Origin: Aureimonas mangrovi
GTDB lineage: Bacteria; Pseudomonadota; Alphaproteobacteria; Rhizobiales; Rhizobiaceae
Direction: 5' to 3'
Length of the DNA: 64,000 nt
NCBI RefSeq assembly: GCF_014058705.1
Contig: NZ_CP059692.1
Coordinates: forward strand, 3,150,001-3,214,000
Part shown: positions 52,316 through 62,589 of the stretch, one piece after another
Position numbering within the stretch: the stretch's first letter is position 1
How the letters are laid out: every line of letters begins with the position of its first letter
The notes under the pieces: model-generated
Database searches by the model: none
Seen by the model: the letters and a program-made list of their open reading frames with translations, nothing else
Told to the model about the DNA's origin: nothing
Program-made: the position numbers and the translations under genes

Positions 52316-53071
52316 ATGGCAGGCAACGACGCGACGCGCCTCGGCGAATTGCGCGCGCAGATCGACGCGGTGGACGAGAGCGTCCACCGCCTCCTGATGC
52401 AGCGCGCGAGCGTGATCGACGAGCTGATCCGCGTGAAGGGCGCCGCGCGCGGCGGCGCCGCCTTTCGCCCGGCGCGCGAGGCCGACATGATGCGCCGGCT
52501 CGCCGCACGCCATTCCGGGCCGCTGCCGCTTACGGCTCTCGAGCATCTGTGGCGCGAGATCATCTCCACCTTCACGGCGCTGCAGGCACCCTTCGAGGTC
52601 TTCGTCTCCGCCGGGCCGGACATGGTGGCGGCCGTCGAGGCAGCGCGCTTCACGGTCGGCTTCTCCGTTCCGATGACCGTCTTGCCCGATGCGGCCTCCG
52701 TCGTCGCGCGCATCGAGGAGGGCGGGGACCGGCTCGGAATCGTCCTGCTGTCCGAGACCGGAACCGACTGGTGGGCCGCGATGGACGGTGCGCGCGTCGT
52801 CGCGAAACTCCCCTTCTTCGAGGCAGAGACGCGGCAGGCCGGCACGCCCGCCCTCGTGATCTCGCCGGCGCTCGCAGACCCCACCCCGTTCGAGGTGGAG
52901 TGCTTCGTCCTGACGGGCGGGCCGGACGAGCTGCTTCCCGGCGGTGCCGAACTCCTGGCGGCTACCAAGACGAGCCGACTGATCGCGTTGCCGGCCGGTG
53001 CCGAAAGGCCGGCGGGCCTCGACATGCGCCCCGCCGGGGGCTATGCGGCACCGCTGACGGCGAAGGGCTGA
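52316..53071 (+). CDS. Chorismate mutase with long C-terminal extension
   Basis: A 251-residue protein. The first about 90 residues are an AroQ-type chorismate mutase ([33 protein letters not shown]), which makes prephenate. The remaining about 160 residues contain no motif that I recognise and are conserved in related genomes only by position; they may be a regulatory domain. It is 31 bp from hisC and belongs with hisC-tyrC as a tyrosine/phenylalanine set. Confidence 0.9.
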   Translation: MAGNDATRLGELRAQIDAVDESVHRLLMQRASVIDELIRVKGAARGGAAFRPAREADMMRRLAARHSGPLPLTALEHLWREIISTFTALQAPFEVFVSAGPDMVAAVEAARFTVGFSVPMTVLPDAASVVARIEEGGDRLGIVLLSETGTDWWAAMDGARVVAKLPFFEAETRQAGTPALVISPALADPTPFEVECFVLTGGPDELLPGGAELLAATKTSRLIALPAGAERPAGLDMRPAGGYAAPLTAKG

Positions 53072-53102
53072 ACGCCACTTTCGCGTGAAGGATCGACAAG
53101 CC

Positions 53103-54206
53103 ATGCAGACCCTCGACAAGGGCCCCGTACCCAAGCCCGGCGTGATGGACATCGAGGCCTATCAGCCCGGCAAGAGCCACGCGCCCGAAGGCGTCGAGCT
53201 GCACAAGCTGTCCTCCAACGAGACGCCGCTCGGCGCTTCGCCGAAGGCACGCGCCGCCGTGGCGGCCGCCGCCGAGACGCTCGAGCTCTACCCCGACGGC
53301 CAGTCCACCGCGCTGCGCAACGCGATTGCGGCCGCCCACGGCCTGAACGCGCGCAACATCCTCGTCGGCAACGGCTCAGACGAGCTGCTGGGGCTTCTCG
53401 CGCAGGCCTATCTCTCGCCGGGCGACGAAGCGATCCACACCGAGCACGGCTTCCTCGTCTACGACATCTATATCCGCGCGGCGGGTGCGAGCCCGGTCGT
53501 GGCGAAGGAGAGAGACGAGCGCGCCGATGTCGATGCCATCCTCGCCTGCCTCTCGGAGCGCACGAAGATCGTCTTCCTCGCCAACCCGAACAATCCGACG
53601 GGCACCTACCTGCCCTTCGACGAGGTGCGGCGCCTGCATGCCGGCCTGCCGGCGCACGTTCTTCTCGTCCTCGACGCTGCCTATGCCGAATATGTGCGCC
53701 GCAACGACTACGAGGCCGGCGTCGAGCTCGTCTCGCAGTCGGCGAACGTCGTGATGACGCGCACCTTCTCGAAGATCCACGGCCTCGCGGCGCTGCGCAT
53801 CGGCTGGATGTACGCGCCCAAAACCATCCTCGACCCCTTGAACCGCATCCGCGGGCCGTTCAACGTCAATGCCGCTGCGATCGCGGCGGGCACGGCGGCG
53901 ATCGCCGACCGGGGCCATGTCGAAGCCGCCGTTTCGCACAACGCGAAATGGCTGGAGCGGTTGACGGAAGACTTCGCGCGCCTCGGTCTGCGGGTGACGC
54001 CGTCCGTCGGCAACTTCCTGCTCGTCCACTTCCCGGACGAGGCGGGACGGACGGCGGCCGACGCCGACGCGTTCCTGACGCAGCGCGGCTTCATCCTGCG
54101 GCGCGTCACCGGATACGGCTTCCCGAACGCGCTGCGCATGACGGTCGGTTCCGAGAAAGCCAATCTCGGCGTCGTCGCCGCGCTCGAAGACTTCCTGCGG
54201 ACATGA
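53103..54206 (+). CDS. hisC: Histidinol-phosphate aminotransferase (HisC-type)
   Basis: A 367-residue PLP enzyme. PLP lysine in [15 protein letters not shown] and the NPNNPTGT motif fit HisC. It may also act on prephenate or aromatic keto acids, because it lies between chorismate mutase and tyrC with an ATGA overlap to tyrC. The ATG is chosen over an upstream GTG at 53085. Confidence 0.94.
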   Translation: MQTLDKGPVPKPGVMDIEAYQPGKSHAPEGVELHKLSSNETPLGASPKARAAVAAAAETLELYPDGQSTALRNAIAAAHGLNARNILVGNGSDELLGLLAQAYLSPGDEAIHTEHGFLVYDIYIRAAGASPVVAKERDERADVDAILACLSERTKIVFLANPNNPTGTYLPFDEVRRLHAGLPAHVLLVLDAAYAEYVRRNDYEAGVELVSQSANVVMTRTFSKIHGLAALRIGWMYAPKTILDPLNRIRGPFNVNAAAIAAGTAAIADRGHVEAAVSHNAKWLERLTEDFARLGLRVTPSVGNFLLVHFPDEAGRTAADADAFLTQRGFILRRVTGYGFPNALRMTVGSEKANLGVVAALEDFLRT

Positions 54207-55150
54207 GCGAGCCGCTCTTTCCGCGCGTCGCGCTACTCGGCATCGGCCTCATCGGCTCCTCGATCGCCATCAATCTGCGCGATCGGGGCCTGGCCGGAGA
54301 GATCGCCATTTCGACGCGCAGCCAGGCGACGCTCGCCCGCGCCGAGGAAATCGGGCTCGGCACCTCGTATCACACCGACGCAGGCGAGGCAGTGCGCGGC
54401 GCGGACCTCGTGATCCTGTGCGTGCCGGTCGGCGCCTGCGGCCCGCTTGCGGCGCAGATCGCGGGCGATCTGGCCGAGGGCGCGATCGTCACCGATGTCG
54501 GCTCGGTGAAGGGCTCGGTCGTCGCCGACATGGCGCCGCATCTGCCGCCGCACGTCCATTTCGTGCCCGGCCACCCGATCGCGGGCACCGAGCAGTCCGG
54601 CCCGGACGCCGGCTTCCTCGAACTCTTCGAGAACCGCTGGACGATCCTGACGCCCGTGCCCGGCACCGCCGAGGACGCGACAGCCCGCCTCACCGCGCTG
54701 TGGGAGGCGATGGGCGCGCGCGTCGAGACGATGACGCCCGAGCACCACGACCTCGTGCTCGCGATCGTCTCCCATGTGCCGCATCTCATCGCCTACAACA
54801 TCGTGGGCACGGCGGCCGATCTCGAGACGGTCACACAGTCGGAGGTCATCAAGTTCTCGGCCTCCGGTTTCCGCGACTTCACGCGCATCGCTGCGTCAGA
54901 CCCGACGATGTGGCGCGACATCTTCCTGACCAACCGCGAGGCGGTGCTGGAGATGCTGTCGCGCTTTTCGGAGGACCTCGCCTCCCTGCAGCGGGCGATC
55001 CGCTGGGGTGACGGCGATGCGTTGTTCGACCTCTTCACCCGCACGCGGGCGATCCGGCGCTCGATCGTCGAGGCCGGCCAGGACACGGCGGAAGCCAATT
55101 TCGGCCGCCAGCCGCCACGCAAGGACGCCTGGAACGAACCCGGCGAATAG
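54203..55150 (+). CDS. tyrC: Prephenate/arogenate dehydrogenase
   Basis: A 315-residue NAD-dependent enzyme. [16 protein letters not shown] binds NAD, and [14 protein letters not shown] and [18 protein letters not shown] are family motifs. It converts prephenate or arogenate to the tyrosine precursor. It overlaps hisC by ATGA. Which substrate it prefers cannot be told from sequence. Confidence 0.93.
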   Translation: MSEPLFPRVALLGIGLIGSSIAINLRDRGLAGEIAISTRSQATLARAEEIGLGTSYHTDAGEAVRGADLVILCVPVGACGPLAAQIAGDLAEGAIVTDVGSVKGSVVADMAPHLPPHVHFVPGHPIAGTEQSGPDAGFLELFENRWTILTPVPGTAEDATARLTALWEAMGARVETMTPEHHDLVLAIVSHVPHLIAYNIVGTAADLETVTQSEVIKFSASGFRDFTRIAASDPTMWRDIFLTNREAVLEMLSRFSEDLASLQRAIRWGDGDALFDLFTRTRAIRRSIVEAGQDTAEANFGRQPPRKDAWNEPGE

Positions 55151-55152
55151 GA

Positions 55153-56178
55153 TCAGATCGGCGGGATGCGCCCGAGCGGGATGAAGCCGAGCTGCGCGCG
55201 CCCGTTCTGAACCTGGATCTCGACGATCGTGCGCCCGTCCTCCTGGCGACCGACGAGGTTGAGTGCCCCCACAAGCGTTCCCGCGATCGCCTCCGAGCCG
55301 GGAATCAGCCGCCCGACGAGCGCGGCGATGGCTTCCGGCTGCCCGAGGGAAAGCGTGAAGTCGCCCGAGATTTCCCCCGTGTCCGCGATCGAGAAGGGCC
55401 CGCTCGCCTCGGCGACGGCGCCGCCCGGGACCACCAGATAAAGCGAATGCACCGTGCCCGAACGGCCCCGTAGCGCCGTTTCGATCCGCCCGCCCGGCAG
55501 GCCGTCGGAGAGCCACGAGGCCGCGCCCGCGACCGTCATGTTCGCGGAAGCGGTGAAGGTCGGCAGTTCGCCGATGCCGGGCGTCGTCACCGTGACCCCC
55601 CAATCCTCGACGTAAAGGTCGAGATCGTCGCCGTTGCGGCGCGAATGAATCTCCAGCGCGTCGGAGCGTGCGAACTCCGCACCCGCGCCGCCCTCGGGCG
55701 TGCGCAGCGCCATCGACGGGGCCTCGATGGCGACGGAGAGCTGCGAGAGCCCGTCGTTTTCGAAGCGCGCCGAGGCCTGGCCGAGCGTCCAGTCGAGAAG
55801 GAGCGGCGGCAGGTCCGGCGCGTCGACCGCCACCGGTGCGGTGAACTCGCCGACGATATGGCGCGGATCGTAGACCTGCGCCGCGGTGCGCAGCGAACCG
55901 CCGCTGGCGCGCACGCCACTCTCTGGCGCATCCACCGCGACGGTGTCGCAGGCGAGGCCGATGCGGAACGGATAGCCGAAGACCTCGCGATTCTCGCAGG
56001 TGACCGCGACACCGTCGCCCGCGGCCGCCTCGATGGCCGCGACGACACGCCGGTCGAGTTCGCCGGCGAGATAGTACCATGCCACCGTGAGCGCGGCGGC
56101 GAGCAGCACGACGACGAGGATGACGCCGATGAAGACGCGACTTGCGCCCGAGCGCCGCTTGGTGCTTGACCCTGCCAT
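55153..56178 (-). CDS. DUF2125 domain protein, membrane anchored
   Basis: A 341-residue protein with one N-terminal transmembrane helix (VFIGVILVVVLLAAALTVAW) and a large periplasmic DUF2125 domain (VTCENREVFGYPFRIGLACD ...). The family is restricted to alphaproteobacteria and has no known function. Two cysteines in CEN and LACD may pair. It ends 2 bp from tyrC. Confidence 0.88.
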   Translation of the reverse strand: MAGSSTKRRSGASRVFIGVILVVVLLAAALTVAWYYLAGELDRRVVAAIEAAAGDGVAVTCENREVFGYPFRIGLACDTVAVDAPESGVRASGGSLRTAAQVYDPRHIVGEFTAPVAVDAPDLPPLLLDWTLGQASARFENDGLSQLSVAIEAPSMALRTPEGGAGAEFARSDALEIHSRRNGDDLDLYVEDWGVTVTTPGIGELPTFTASANMTVAGAASWLSDGLPGGRIETALRGRSGTVHSLYLVVPGGAVAEASGPFSIADTGEISGDFTLSLGQPEAIAALVGRLIPGSEAIAGTLVGALNLVGRQEDGRTIVEIQVQNGRAQLGFIPLGRIPPI

Positions 56179-56250
56179 CCTGTTGCCCTTTCCCGGCGGT
56201 TCGTCACGAGCGACCGTGTTGACCAGCAGAGCCCGAGGAACACAAGCTTC

Positions 56251-56763
56251 ATGACCGATCTATGGGTGTTCGGATACGGATCGCTGATCTGGCGCCCCGG
56301 CTTCGAATACGAGGAGCGGGCCAAGGCGCGCCTGTCCGGCTACCACCGCTCCCTGTGCGTGCGCTCCCACGTCCATCGCGGCACGCCGGAGCGTCCCGGC
56401 CTCGTCTTCGGGCTGGATCGCGGCGGCTCCTGCGTCGGCATGGCGTTCCGTGTGGCGGGAGCGAGAGCCGAAGAGACGATCGACTATCTGCGCGGGCGCG
56501 AGCTCGTCACCCATGTCTATCGTGAAACGACGCTGCCGGTTCGCCTTCTCGACGGACGCGGCGTCAGGGCGCTGGTCTACATCGTTGATCGCGGCCATGC
56601 GCAATATGCCGGGCGTCTCTCGGCGAGCGACGCAGCGGCGATGGTGGCGCGCTCGCACGGGCAGTCCGGGTCGAACGACGAGTACGTCACCGCCGCACTG
56701 ACCGAGATTCATCGAATGGGGCTTAAAGACCGCTGGCTGGAGGATGTCGTCGCCAGGCTTTGA
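56251..56763 (+). CDS. Gamma-glutamylcyclotransferase (ChaC family)
   Basis: A 170-residue enzyme that releases 5-oxoproline from glutathione or gamma-glutamyl peptides. WVFGYGSLIWRPGFEY is the substrate-binding motif of ChaC. Length is typical. It is divergent from the DUF2125 gene and ends 3 bp from the acyltransferase gene. Confidence 0.92.
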   Translation: MTDLWVFGYGSLIWRPGFEYEERAKARLSGYHRSLCVRSHVHRGTPERPGLVFGLDRGGSCVGMAFRVAGARAEETIDYLRGRELVTHVYRETTLPVRLLDGRGVRALVYIVDRGHAQYAGRLSASDAAAMVARSHGQSGSNDEYVTAALTEIHRMGLKDRWLEDVVARL

Positions 56764-56766
56764 CGT

Positions 56767-57540
56767 TCAGCCCTCTGCAAGGCGGTCGCGCACGAGTTCG
56801 CTCATCGGCAGATCCGGTCTTTCCGCGTAGGCTTGGCGCATCAGATCGTTCGAGCCGGCCTCGATCTCCTCGCGCAGTTGCGCGATGAAGGGCTCGCGCG
56901 GCAGGCCTGGCCCGATCGCCGGCATGAAGCGGGCGCGGATGGTGCCCGGTTCGCGCTTGAAGGCCTTGCGGGGCCAGAAAAGACCCGAATTGACGGCCAC
57001 GGGCACGATCGTCAGGTCGAGCTGCGAATAAAGGTAGTGGACGCCCGGTCGGTAGTTCGGCGCGGCGCCCGGCGCCACGCGGGTGCCTTCGGGGAAGATG
57101 ACGATGTGCCGTCCCTGCTCAACGGCTGCGTGCACGGAACCTAGAAGCGAGGGCAGCACTGCGCCGCGCTTGGAACGGTCTACCGGGATCATTCGCATCC
57201 GCTTGGCGTACCAGCCGAAGATCGGGATCGCCATCAACTCCTTCTTCAGGATGAAGGCCGGCCTCGTCAGTTCCGGGATGAGCGCGAACGTCTCCCAGAA
57301 GGACTGGTGCTTGGAAGCGATGATCGCCCCGCCCGCCGGGATGTTCTCCTGCCCGCCGATTTCCGTGCGCGTACCGGCGACGACGCGCAGGATCCACAGG
57401 CTGGAGCGCGCCCAGTTGCTAACGATACGCCAGCAGACCCGCTCGGGGACGACGAAGAACACCGGCAGAAAGAACAGCATCTGGCCGACGAGATTGGCGT
57501 AGAAGGCCAGATGGAATGCGAGCGATCGCAGGATGATCAT
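56767..57540 (-). CDS. 1-acyl-sn-glycerol-3-phosphate acyltransferase (PlsC family)
   Basis: A 257-residue membrane-linked acyltransferase. The active-site motif is HQSFWE, the alphaproteobacterial form of HX4D with Glu; the substrate motif FPEGTR is intact. It makes phosphatidic acid or a related lipid. The ATG start lacks a clear Shine-Dalgarno. Confidence 0.9.
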   Translation of the reverse strand: MIILRSLAFHLAFYANLVGQMLFFLPVFFVVPERVCWRIVSNWARSSLWILRVVAGTRTEIGGQENIPAGGAIIASKHQSFWETFALIPELTRPAFILKKELMAIPIFGWYAKRMRMIPVDRSKRGAVLPSLLGSVHAAVEQGRHIVIFPEGTRVAPGAAPNYRPGVHYLYSQLDLTIVPVAVNSGLFWPRKAFKREPGTIRARFMPAIGPGLPREPFIAQLREEIEAGSNDLMRQAYAERPDLPMSELVRDRLAEG

Positions 57541-57645
57541 GCCGGTCGTGCTTGTCTCCGCAGTGAAGGCGGGCCGAAGGGCCGCCCCCGCGAGGGCGCC
57601 TTCTACAGCATTGGCCGGCAAACCGGAATCGCTTTTCCGGGCGGC

Positions 57646-58443
57646 CTACGGTTCCGGCGTGCCTGCATGCCCCGCGCTGCTGTGCTGGGCGATCTGGCGC
57701 GCGCGCATATGGGCATAGTCGACGCCGAGCGCGATCCGCGCCTTCACCGCCAGCACCTTGGCATATTCGGTGGCCAGAAGCCGCAGCCCTAGTCGCGTCG
57801 GGGCACCGTCCGGCCGCCACAGCTTCTCCAGCGAGACCGGATAGGGCACCACGGCCGGCGCGTCCGGCACGCTCGCCAGCTCGATCATCGAGCGCGGCAT
57901 GTGATAGTCGGAGGTCACGAGGATGAGGCGCCGCAGCCCATGCTCGCGCGCCCAACTCACCGTCGCCTCTGCGTTGCCGACCGTATCGAGCGCGGCGTAG
58001 TCGAGATCGACGCAGCACTCGAAGAGAGCCGGATCGGCAGAGGTCAGGCGCGAGAGGCTCAGCGGGCCGGTGCCCGGATTGACTCCGCTGATGAGGAGCC
58101 GCTGGCCCTCGCCGCGCTCCAGAAGACGAACGGCGCGCTCCACGCGTTGCGATCCGCCGGTTAGGACGACGATCCCGTCCGCCCCGCTGATCGAGGCCGG
58201 GGTGCTGAGCGCCGCCACCTCCTGTGCGAAGCGCATGAAGCCGCCGGCGAGATAAGCGCCGCCGGCCACGAGCACCAGAAGGGCGAGTACAAGGGCGAGC
58301 TTCGCGCGCCCGCGCCTCTTCCCGCCTGTCTTGCCGCCACTCTTGCGCATTTGCCGTTTCGTCCAGACCCGTGCTGCCGAAGGCGCCCTTTCGCATGCCG
58401 AGGATGCCCCGGCCTTGAACGGGCGAGCCGAAGGTTCGTTCAT
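57646..58443 (-). CDS. YdcF family (DUF218) membrane protein
   Basis: A 265-residue protein with one transmembrane helix (about 50-68) and a DUF218/YdcF domain (GIVVLTGGSQRVERAVRLLERG ... RRLILVTSDYHMPRSMIEL). The family may bind SAM or act in envelope polysaccharide synthesis; unproven. ATGA overlap with the ftsX stop indicates one operon with ftsEX. Confidence 0.88.
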   Translation of the reverse strand: MNEPSARPFKAGASSACERAPSAARVWTKRQMRKSGGKTGGKRRGRAKLALVLALLVLVAGGAYLAGGFMRFAQEVAALSTPASISGADGIVVLTGGSQRVERAVRLLERGEGQRLLISGVNPGTGPLSLSRLTSADPALFECCVDLDYAALDTVGNAEATVSWAREHGLRRLILVTSDYHMPRSMIELASVPDAPAVVPYPVSLEKLWRPDGAPTRLGLRLLATEYAKVLAVKARIALGVDYAHMRARQIAQHSSAGHAGTPEP

Positions 58444-59435
58444 CGCTCCACAGGCGACAGCATGTCGATGGCCGCAAGCTGGCGCATCACCGTCAGGCGC
58501 GAGGTCAGCGCCGTCACGAGCCCGATCGCGAGAACCAGCGCGAAGATCGAGAGATAGCCTGTCCAGCCAACAGCGAAGGAGCCGAAAAGCGCGGTGATCT
58601 GGTCGGCCTGCGGCGTCGCGCTGTTAGCGCTCGCCCACCAGCCGACGCCGGCGAAGACGAGGAGCGCCGCCGCACCGCCCGCGAGCGAGCCGGCGAGCCC
58701 GAGCCGCAGGAAATGGCGCTGGAACTCGCCCGCGATGAACCCCGAGCGTGCGCCGACGAAATGCAGCACCTCGATGATCTGCCGGTTGCCGGACATCGCG
58801 CCACGCGTGGCGAAGACGACCGTCAGGATCGTCGCCACGAGGACCAGCGAGAGGATCGCGACGCCGGCCACCACCGTGGCGCGCGCCATCGAGACGAGCC
58901 GCGAAATCCAGGCGCGGTGATCGTCGAGGCTCGCCTGCGGCACCGCGTTCTCGATGTCGGCACGAAGGGCCGCGAAGTCGGGCGGCGCCTCCTCGTCGAT
59001 CCCGAGGATCAGGAGCCGAGGCACCGGGAGTTCCGACAGGTCCGTGCCGGCGCCGAGCCAGGGCTCGAGGAGGCGGCTCGTCGCGTCGTCACCAAGGACA
59101 TCGACCGAGACGACGCCCGGCATCCCGGAGAGCCGATCGCGCAGGAGCGCAAGGGCCCCCGCCATGTCGAAGCCCTCCTCCGGCTCGACCTGCACGGTGA
59201 TCTCGCGCGAAATCTCGCTCTCCCAGTCGGACGCCGTGTCGGAGACGAGGATGACGGCGCCGAGCGTCAGGGCGGCGAGGAAGGTCATGATGGCGATCAC
59301 CGTCATCAGCGCGCGGCCCGCGACGTTGCCGGGCGGCACGATCGGCGTCAGCCGCCGGCGCTCGGCGCGGCGCTCGAGGATCGCTGCAAGACGCGCAGGA
59401 AGGCGCGCGCGAAGGCGTGCGGCGAGCTCAGTCAT
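58440..59435 (-). CDS. ftsX: Cell division protein FtsX (ABC permease-like)
   Basis: A 331-residue membrane protein with four transmembrane helices and a periplasmic loop (about 60-160). With FtsE it controls periplasmic peptidoglycan hydrolases at the septum. The start overlaps the ftsE stop by 8 bp (ATGACTGA). Confidence 0.93.
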   Translation of the reverse strand: MTELAARLRARLPARLAAILERRAERRRLTPIVPPGNVAGRALMTVIAIMTFLAALTLGAVILVSDTASDWESEISREITVQVEPEEGFDMAGALALLRDRLSGMPGVVSVDVLGDDATSRLLEPWLGAGTDLSELPVPRLLILGIDEEAPPDFAALRADIENAVPQASLDDHRAWISRLVSMARATVVAGVAILSLVLVATILTVVFATRGAMSGNRQIIEVLHFVGARSGFIAGEFQRHFLRLGLAGSLAGGAAALLVFAGVGWWASANSATPQADQITALFGSFAVGWTGYLSIFALVLAIGLVTALTSRLTVMRQLAAIDMLSPVER

Positions 59436-60087
59436 AGATCTGAAGCCGCCCGTCGGCGAGGATGAGCCGGCGCGCCTCCACCTGATCCATCAGGGCGAGG
59501 TCGTGCGTGGCGATGACGACGGCAGTACCGGTGCGGTTCAGCTCCATGAACAGGCGTAGAAGGCGGCGGGCGAGCGGCGGATCGACATTGCCGGTCGGCT
59601 CATCGGCGAGGAGAATGTCGGGCCGGTCGATCAGCGCGCGGGCGATCGCGGCGCGCTGCTTCTCGCCGCCCGAAAGAACGACCGGCGGCGCGTTCATGCG
59701 CTCGCCCAGGCCCACCCAGCGGATGAGGTCCACGACGTCCTGGCGGTAGGTGGTCTCCTCGAGGCCGCGCACGCGCAGCGGCAGCGCGACGTTCTCGTAG
59801 GTGGAGAGATGGTCGAGCAGGCGGAAGTCCTGGAAGACGACACCGATGCGCCGGCGAATGGCCGGCAGATCGGTGCGCGAGAGCGTCGAGGCGTCCTTGC
59901 CGAGCACGGTGATGAGGCCGCGCGTCGGCTTGATCGCGAGGAACAGCATGCGCAGGAGGCTCGTCTTGCCGGCGCCCGAAGGCCCCGTCAGGAACTGGAA
60001 GGACTGGCGCCCGATCTCGAAGGACAGGTCTCGCAACACTTCCGGGCCCATGTCGTAGCGCAGGCCGACATTCTCGAATCGAATCAC
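59428..60087 (-). CDS. ftsE: Cell division ATP-binding protein FtsE
   Basis: A 219-residue ABC ATPase: Walker A GPSGAGKTSLLR, signature LSGGEKQR, Walker B ILLADEPTG. GTG start with GGGGA five bases upstream. It heads the ftsE-ftsX-ydcF operon. Confidence 0.95.
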   Translation of the reverse strand: MIRFENVGLRYDMGPEVLRDLSFEIGRQSFQFLTGPSGAGKTSLLRMLFLAIKPTRGLITVLGKDASTLSRTDLPAIRRRIGVVFQDFRLLDHLSTYENVALPLRVRGLEETTYRQDVVDLIRWVGLGERMNAPPVVLSGGEKQRAAIARALIDRPDILLADEPTGNVDPPLARRLLRLFMELNRTGTAVVIATHDLALMDQVEARRLILADGRLQIYD

Positions 60088-60310
60088 AGCCGTCCCCCGG
60101 CCACAGTACCGCGCTCCCGTCCGATGCCGCGCCCGTCGCGGCCCACCCTGATGGATACGCCTTTGTGTCGCTTTGATGCCCGCGTCCCGTCAACCAAAGC
60201 CCTTGCCGGGTCTTCGCATGGGCTTCATCCTTCGTTAACCATGAAGACCTTACCCATTCCTGAACAGGCAGACAGAGGCCTGGACAGGCAGAGAATGAAA
60301 GGACGGCCGC

Positions 60311-60562
60311 ATGACGCATCCGGCGGATTTTGAGCGACGGACCATGCGACGCAGCGCACCGCGCGGCCTCATCATCGAGGGCGTAGCCCATTCTGACCGC
60401 CGCCCGTCCGGCATTGACAGTGCTGCGCCGGCGCCGCTCACCGACCTTGCCGCGCGCGCCAACACGCGCCCCTACCAGTCGCTCCTCGACGATGCGGTGC
60501 GCCTCGCGCGCCGCTGCGGGCCGGACGCCGCCTCGCTCCTGCGCGCGCTGCCCTCCTCCTGA
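60311..60562 (+). CDS. Small hypothetical protein
   Basis: An 83-residue basic protein with no known domain. The start is well supported by AAGGA seven bases ahead. It lies 18 bp from hpt and may be cotranscribed with it. The codon pattern looks ordinary, so it is probably real. Confidence 0.55.
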   Translation: MTHPADFERRTMRRSAPRGLIIEGVAHSDRRPSGIDSAAPAPLTDLAARANTRPYQSLLDDAVRLARRCGPDAASLLRALPSS

Positions 60563-60580
60563 CGCCGGTATCCTGACCCC

Positions 60581-61123
60581 ATGATCACCGTGCGCGGCCG
60601 CAGCATCGAGACGCTCTATTCGCGCGAGGAGATCGCAGAGACAGTCTCGCGCCTTGCGGCCGAGATCGCCAGGACGGCGCGAGAGGACATCCTCGTCGTC
60701 GCCGTCCTCAAGGGCTCCTTCGTCTTCGCCGCGGACCTGATCCGCGCCATGCACGCGGTCGGCCTTGCGCCAGAGGTCGAGTTCATCTCGCTGTCGAGCT
60801 ACGGGGCGGGCACGGAGGGTGGCGAGGTTCGCATCCTGCGCGACGTGGAGAGCGACGTTTCGGGCCGCCAGGTGCTTCTCGTCGACGACATCCTCGAATC
60901 GGGCCGCACGCTGCTCTTTGCGCGCGACCTGATGCTGGAGCGCGGTGCCGCCCGCGCCGAGGTCGCCGTCCTTCTCGACAAGGCGATGCGCCGCAAGGCG
61001 AAGATCGAGGCCGACCATGTCGGCTTTGACTGCCCGGATCATTTCGTCGTCGGCTACGGCATGGATGTCGGCCACGCCTTCCGGGAACTGCCTTTCGTCG
61101 GCCGGGTGATCGACGGCGTGTAA
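60581..61123 (+). CDS. hpt: Hypoxanthine phosphoribosyltransferase
   Basis: A 180-residue purine salvage enzyme that makes IMP or GMP. PRPP motif VLLVDDILESGRTL and the base-binding DFVGF-like segment (DHVGFDCPDHFVVGYGMD) are present. No strong ribosome-binding site. Confidence 0.95.
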   Translation: MITVRGRSIETLYSREEIAETVSRLAAEIARTAREDILVVAVLKGSFVFAADLIRAMHAVGLAPEVEFISLSSYGAGTEGGEVRILRDVESDVSGRQVLLVDDILESGRTLLFARDLMLERGAARAEVAVLLDKAMRRKAKIEADHVGFDCPDHFVVGYGMDVGHAFRELPFVGRVIDGV

Positions 61124-61196
61124 AGCTCCGCGAAAGGATTGGCGGTCAGACTGGCGACAGGCCGGCTCTTTATGCTGGCCGAAGGAGTTTGAGGCG

Positions 61197-61640
61197 ATGG
61201 CCAGGATTCTCGTTGCGGAGGACGATGCAGGCGTGCGGCTTCTGACCGCGCGGGCCTTACGCCTCGACGGGCATCAGGTGGACGTCGCCGAGGACGGCGA
61301 GGACGCGCTCGAGCGCATCGTCGAGGCTGACGGCGCCTACGATCTGGTCCTGTCCGATATCCGCATGCCGGCCATGACCGGCATCGAGCTCGCCCATGCC
61401 GCCCATGCCGGCTTCCCCGGCCTGCCAGTGCTCCTCATGACGGGCTTTGCCGAGCAGCGCGAGGCGGCTGACGATCTTGTCTCGATCATCTGCGGCGTCG
61501 TCGATAAGCCATTCACGGTCGCCGACATCCGCCTTCGTGTCGCGCAGGCGCTCCTGTCCGCTGCGAACCGGCCGCACCCGCAGGGTGAGCCGCGCTCCGA
61601 GGCCAGCCCCCAGCCCGAGCGGCTTCGCCGCTACGGCTGA
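61197..61640 (+). CDS. Single-domain response regulator
   Basis: A 147-residue receiver protein with acidic pocket (AEDDAG), phospho-acceptor Asp in LVLSDIRMPAMTG, Thr in LLMTGFAEQ and Lys in VVDKPF. No output domain: it must act by protein contact, like CpdR. A disordered Pro/Glu/Arg tail extends past the receiver. The position beside hpt and ftsEX is conserved in this order. Confidence 0.9.
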   Translation: MARILVAEDDAGVRLLTARALRLDGHQVDVAEDGEDALERIVEADGAYDLVLSDIRMPAMTGIELAHAAHAGFPGLPVLLMTGFAEQREAADDLVSIICGVVDKPFTVADIRLRVAQALLSAANRPHPQGEPRSEASPQPERLRRYG

Positions 61641-61646
61641 TCCTGA

Positions 61647-62438
61647 TCAGGCAGGCTGGCGCGCGACGAAGAACAGCCGCGGAAAGGCCAGAAGACGCTT
61701 GCCGTCGGCCCGCTCGGGATAGCCCGTTTCCATCGCCTGCGTGTAGCGCTCAAGGAAAAGCGGCTTCAGATCGTCCGGCAACGGGTCGACGAAGGGCTTG
61801 AGCCCTGTCGAGCGGAACCAGTCGGTGATCGCGGCGGCGTCCGTCATCGGGTGCTGGTAGTGCGTCATCCAGATCTCGACGGCAGCGCCCGCACCGGCCA
61901 GCCAATCATAATATTGCGCCAGCGGGGCGATGGGCTCGCGCGCTTCGCCCGCGCCGGTCAGATGCTTCGCGAAAGGGGCTTCGCGGGCGATATCATGCAT
62001 CGCGGTCTGGCTCGGATCGGCGAGGTTGTCGGGCACCTGCGCCGCGAGCAGGCCGCCCGGCACAACGGCATCGAGAAGGCGCGGGATCAGCGTCTCGTGG
62101 CCGCGCACCCATTGCAGCGCGGCGTTGGAATAGACGAGGTCGAAGGGCCGTGCGGGCCGGAAGTCGGCAATGTCGGCCGTCTCGAAGCGCGCGCCCGGCA
62201 CGCGGCGCCGCGCCTCCTCCAGCATGGCCGGAGACAGATCGAAGCCGGTGATCTCAGCCTTCGGAAAGCGCTCAACCAGAAGCTCGGTCGAATTACCGGG
62301 CCCGCAACCGAGATCGGCGATGCGCAACGCCTCGCCCTCGGGGCGACCGGGAAAGCTGCACCGCGCGAGGAGATCGCGCGCGGGGCGCGTCCGCTCGTCC
62401 TCGAAGCGAGTGTAGAGCGTGGGGTTCCAGTCGGCCAT
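61647..62438 (-). CDS. tam: Trans-aconitate 2-methyltransferase
   Basis: A 263-residue SAM enzyme that methylates trans-aconitate, an inhibitor of aconitase. WNPTLYTRFEDERTRPARDLLA and LRIADLGCGPGNSTELL are family motifs. GGAGGA lies 9 bases upstream. It ends 6 bp from the response regulator. Confidence 0.94.
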   Translation of the reverse strand: MADWNPTLYTRFEDERTRPARDLLARCSFPGRPEGEALRIADLGCGPGNSTELLVERFPKAEITGFDLSPAMLEEARRRVPGARFETADIADFRPARPFDLVYSNAALQWVRGHETLIPRLLDAVVPGGLLAAQVPDNLADPSQTAMHDIAREAPFAKHLTGAGEAREPIAPLAQYYDWLAGAGAAVEIWMTHYQHPMTDAAAITDWFRSTGLKPFVDPLPDDLKPLFLERYTQAMETGYPERADGKRLLAFPRLFFVARQPA

Positions 62439-62589
62439 CGGCGTCGTTCCTCCATCGGACGCCGCCTGCATAACGCGCTCCGCACGCCTTGTCAGGGCGT
62501 GCGGAGCAGGCACTTCAACACTTTGGATCTGCGCATCAGGCTTTCCGAAAACCGATGACGGTCTTCGGGCCGATGCTGGGCGCGCCTTG

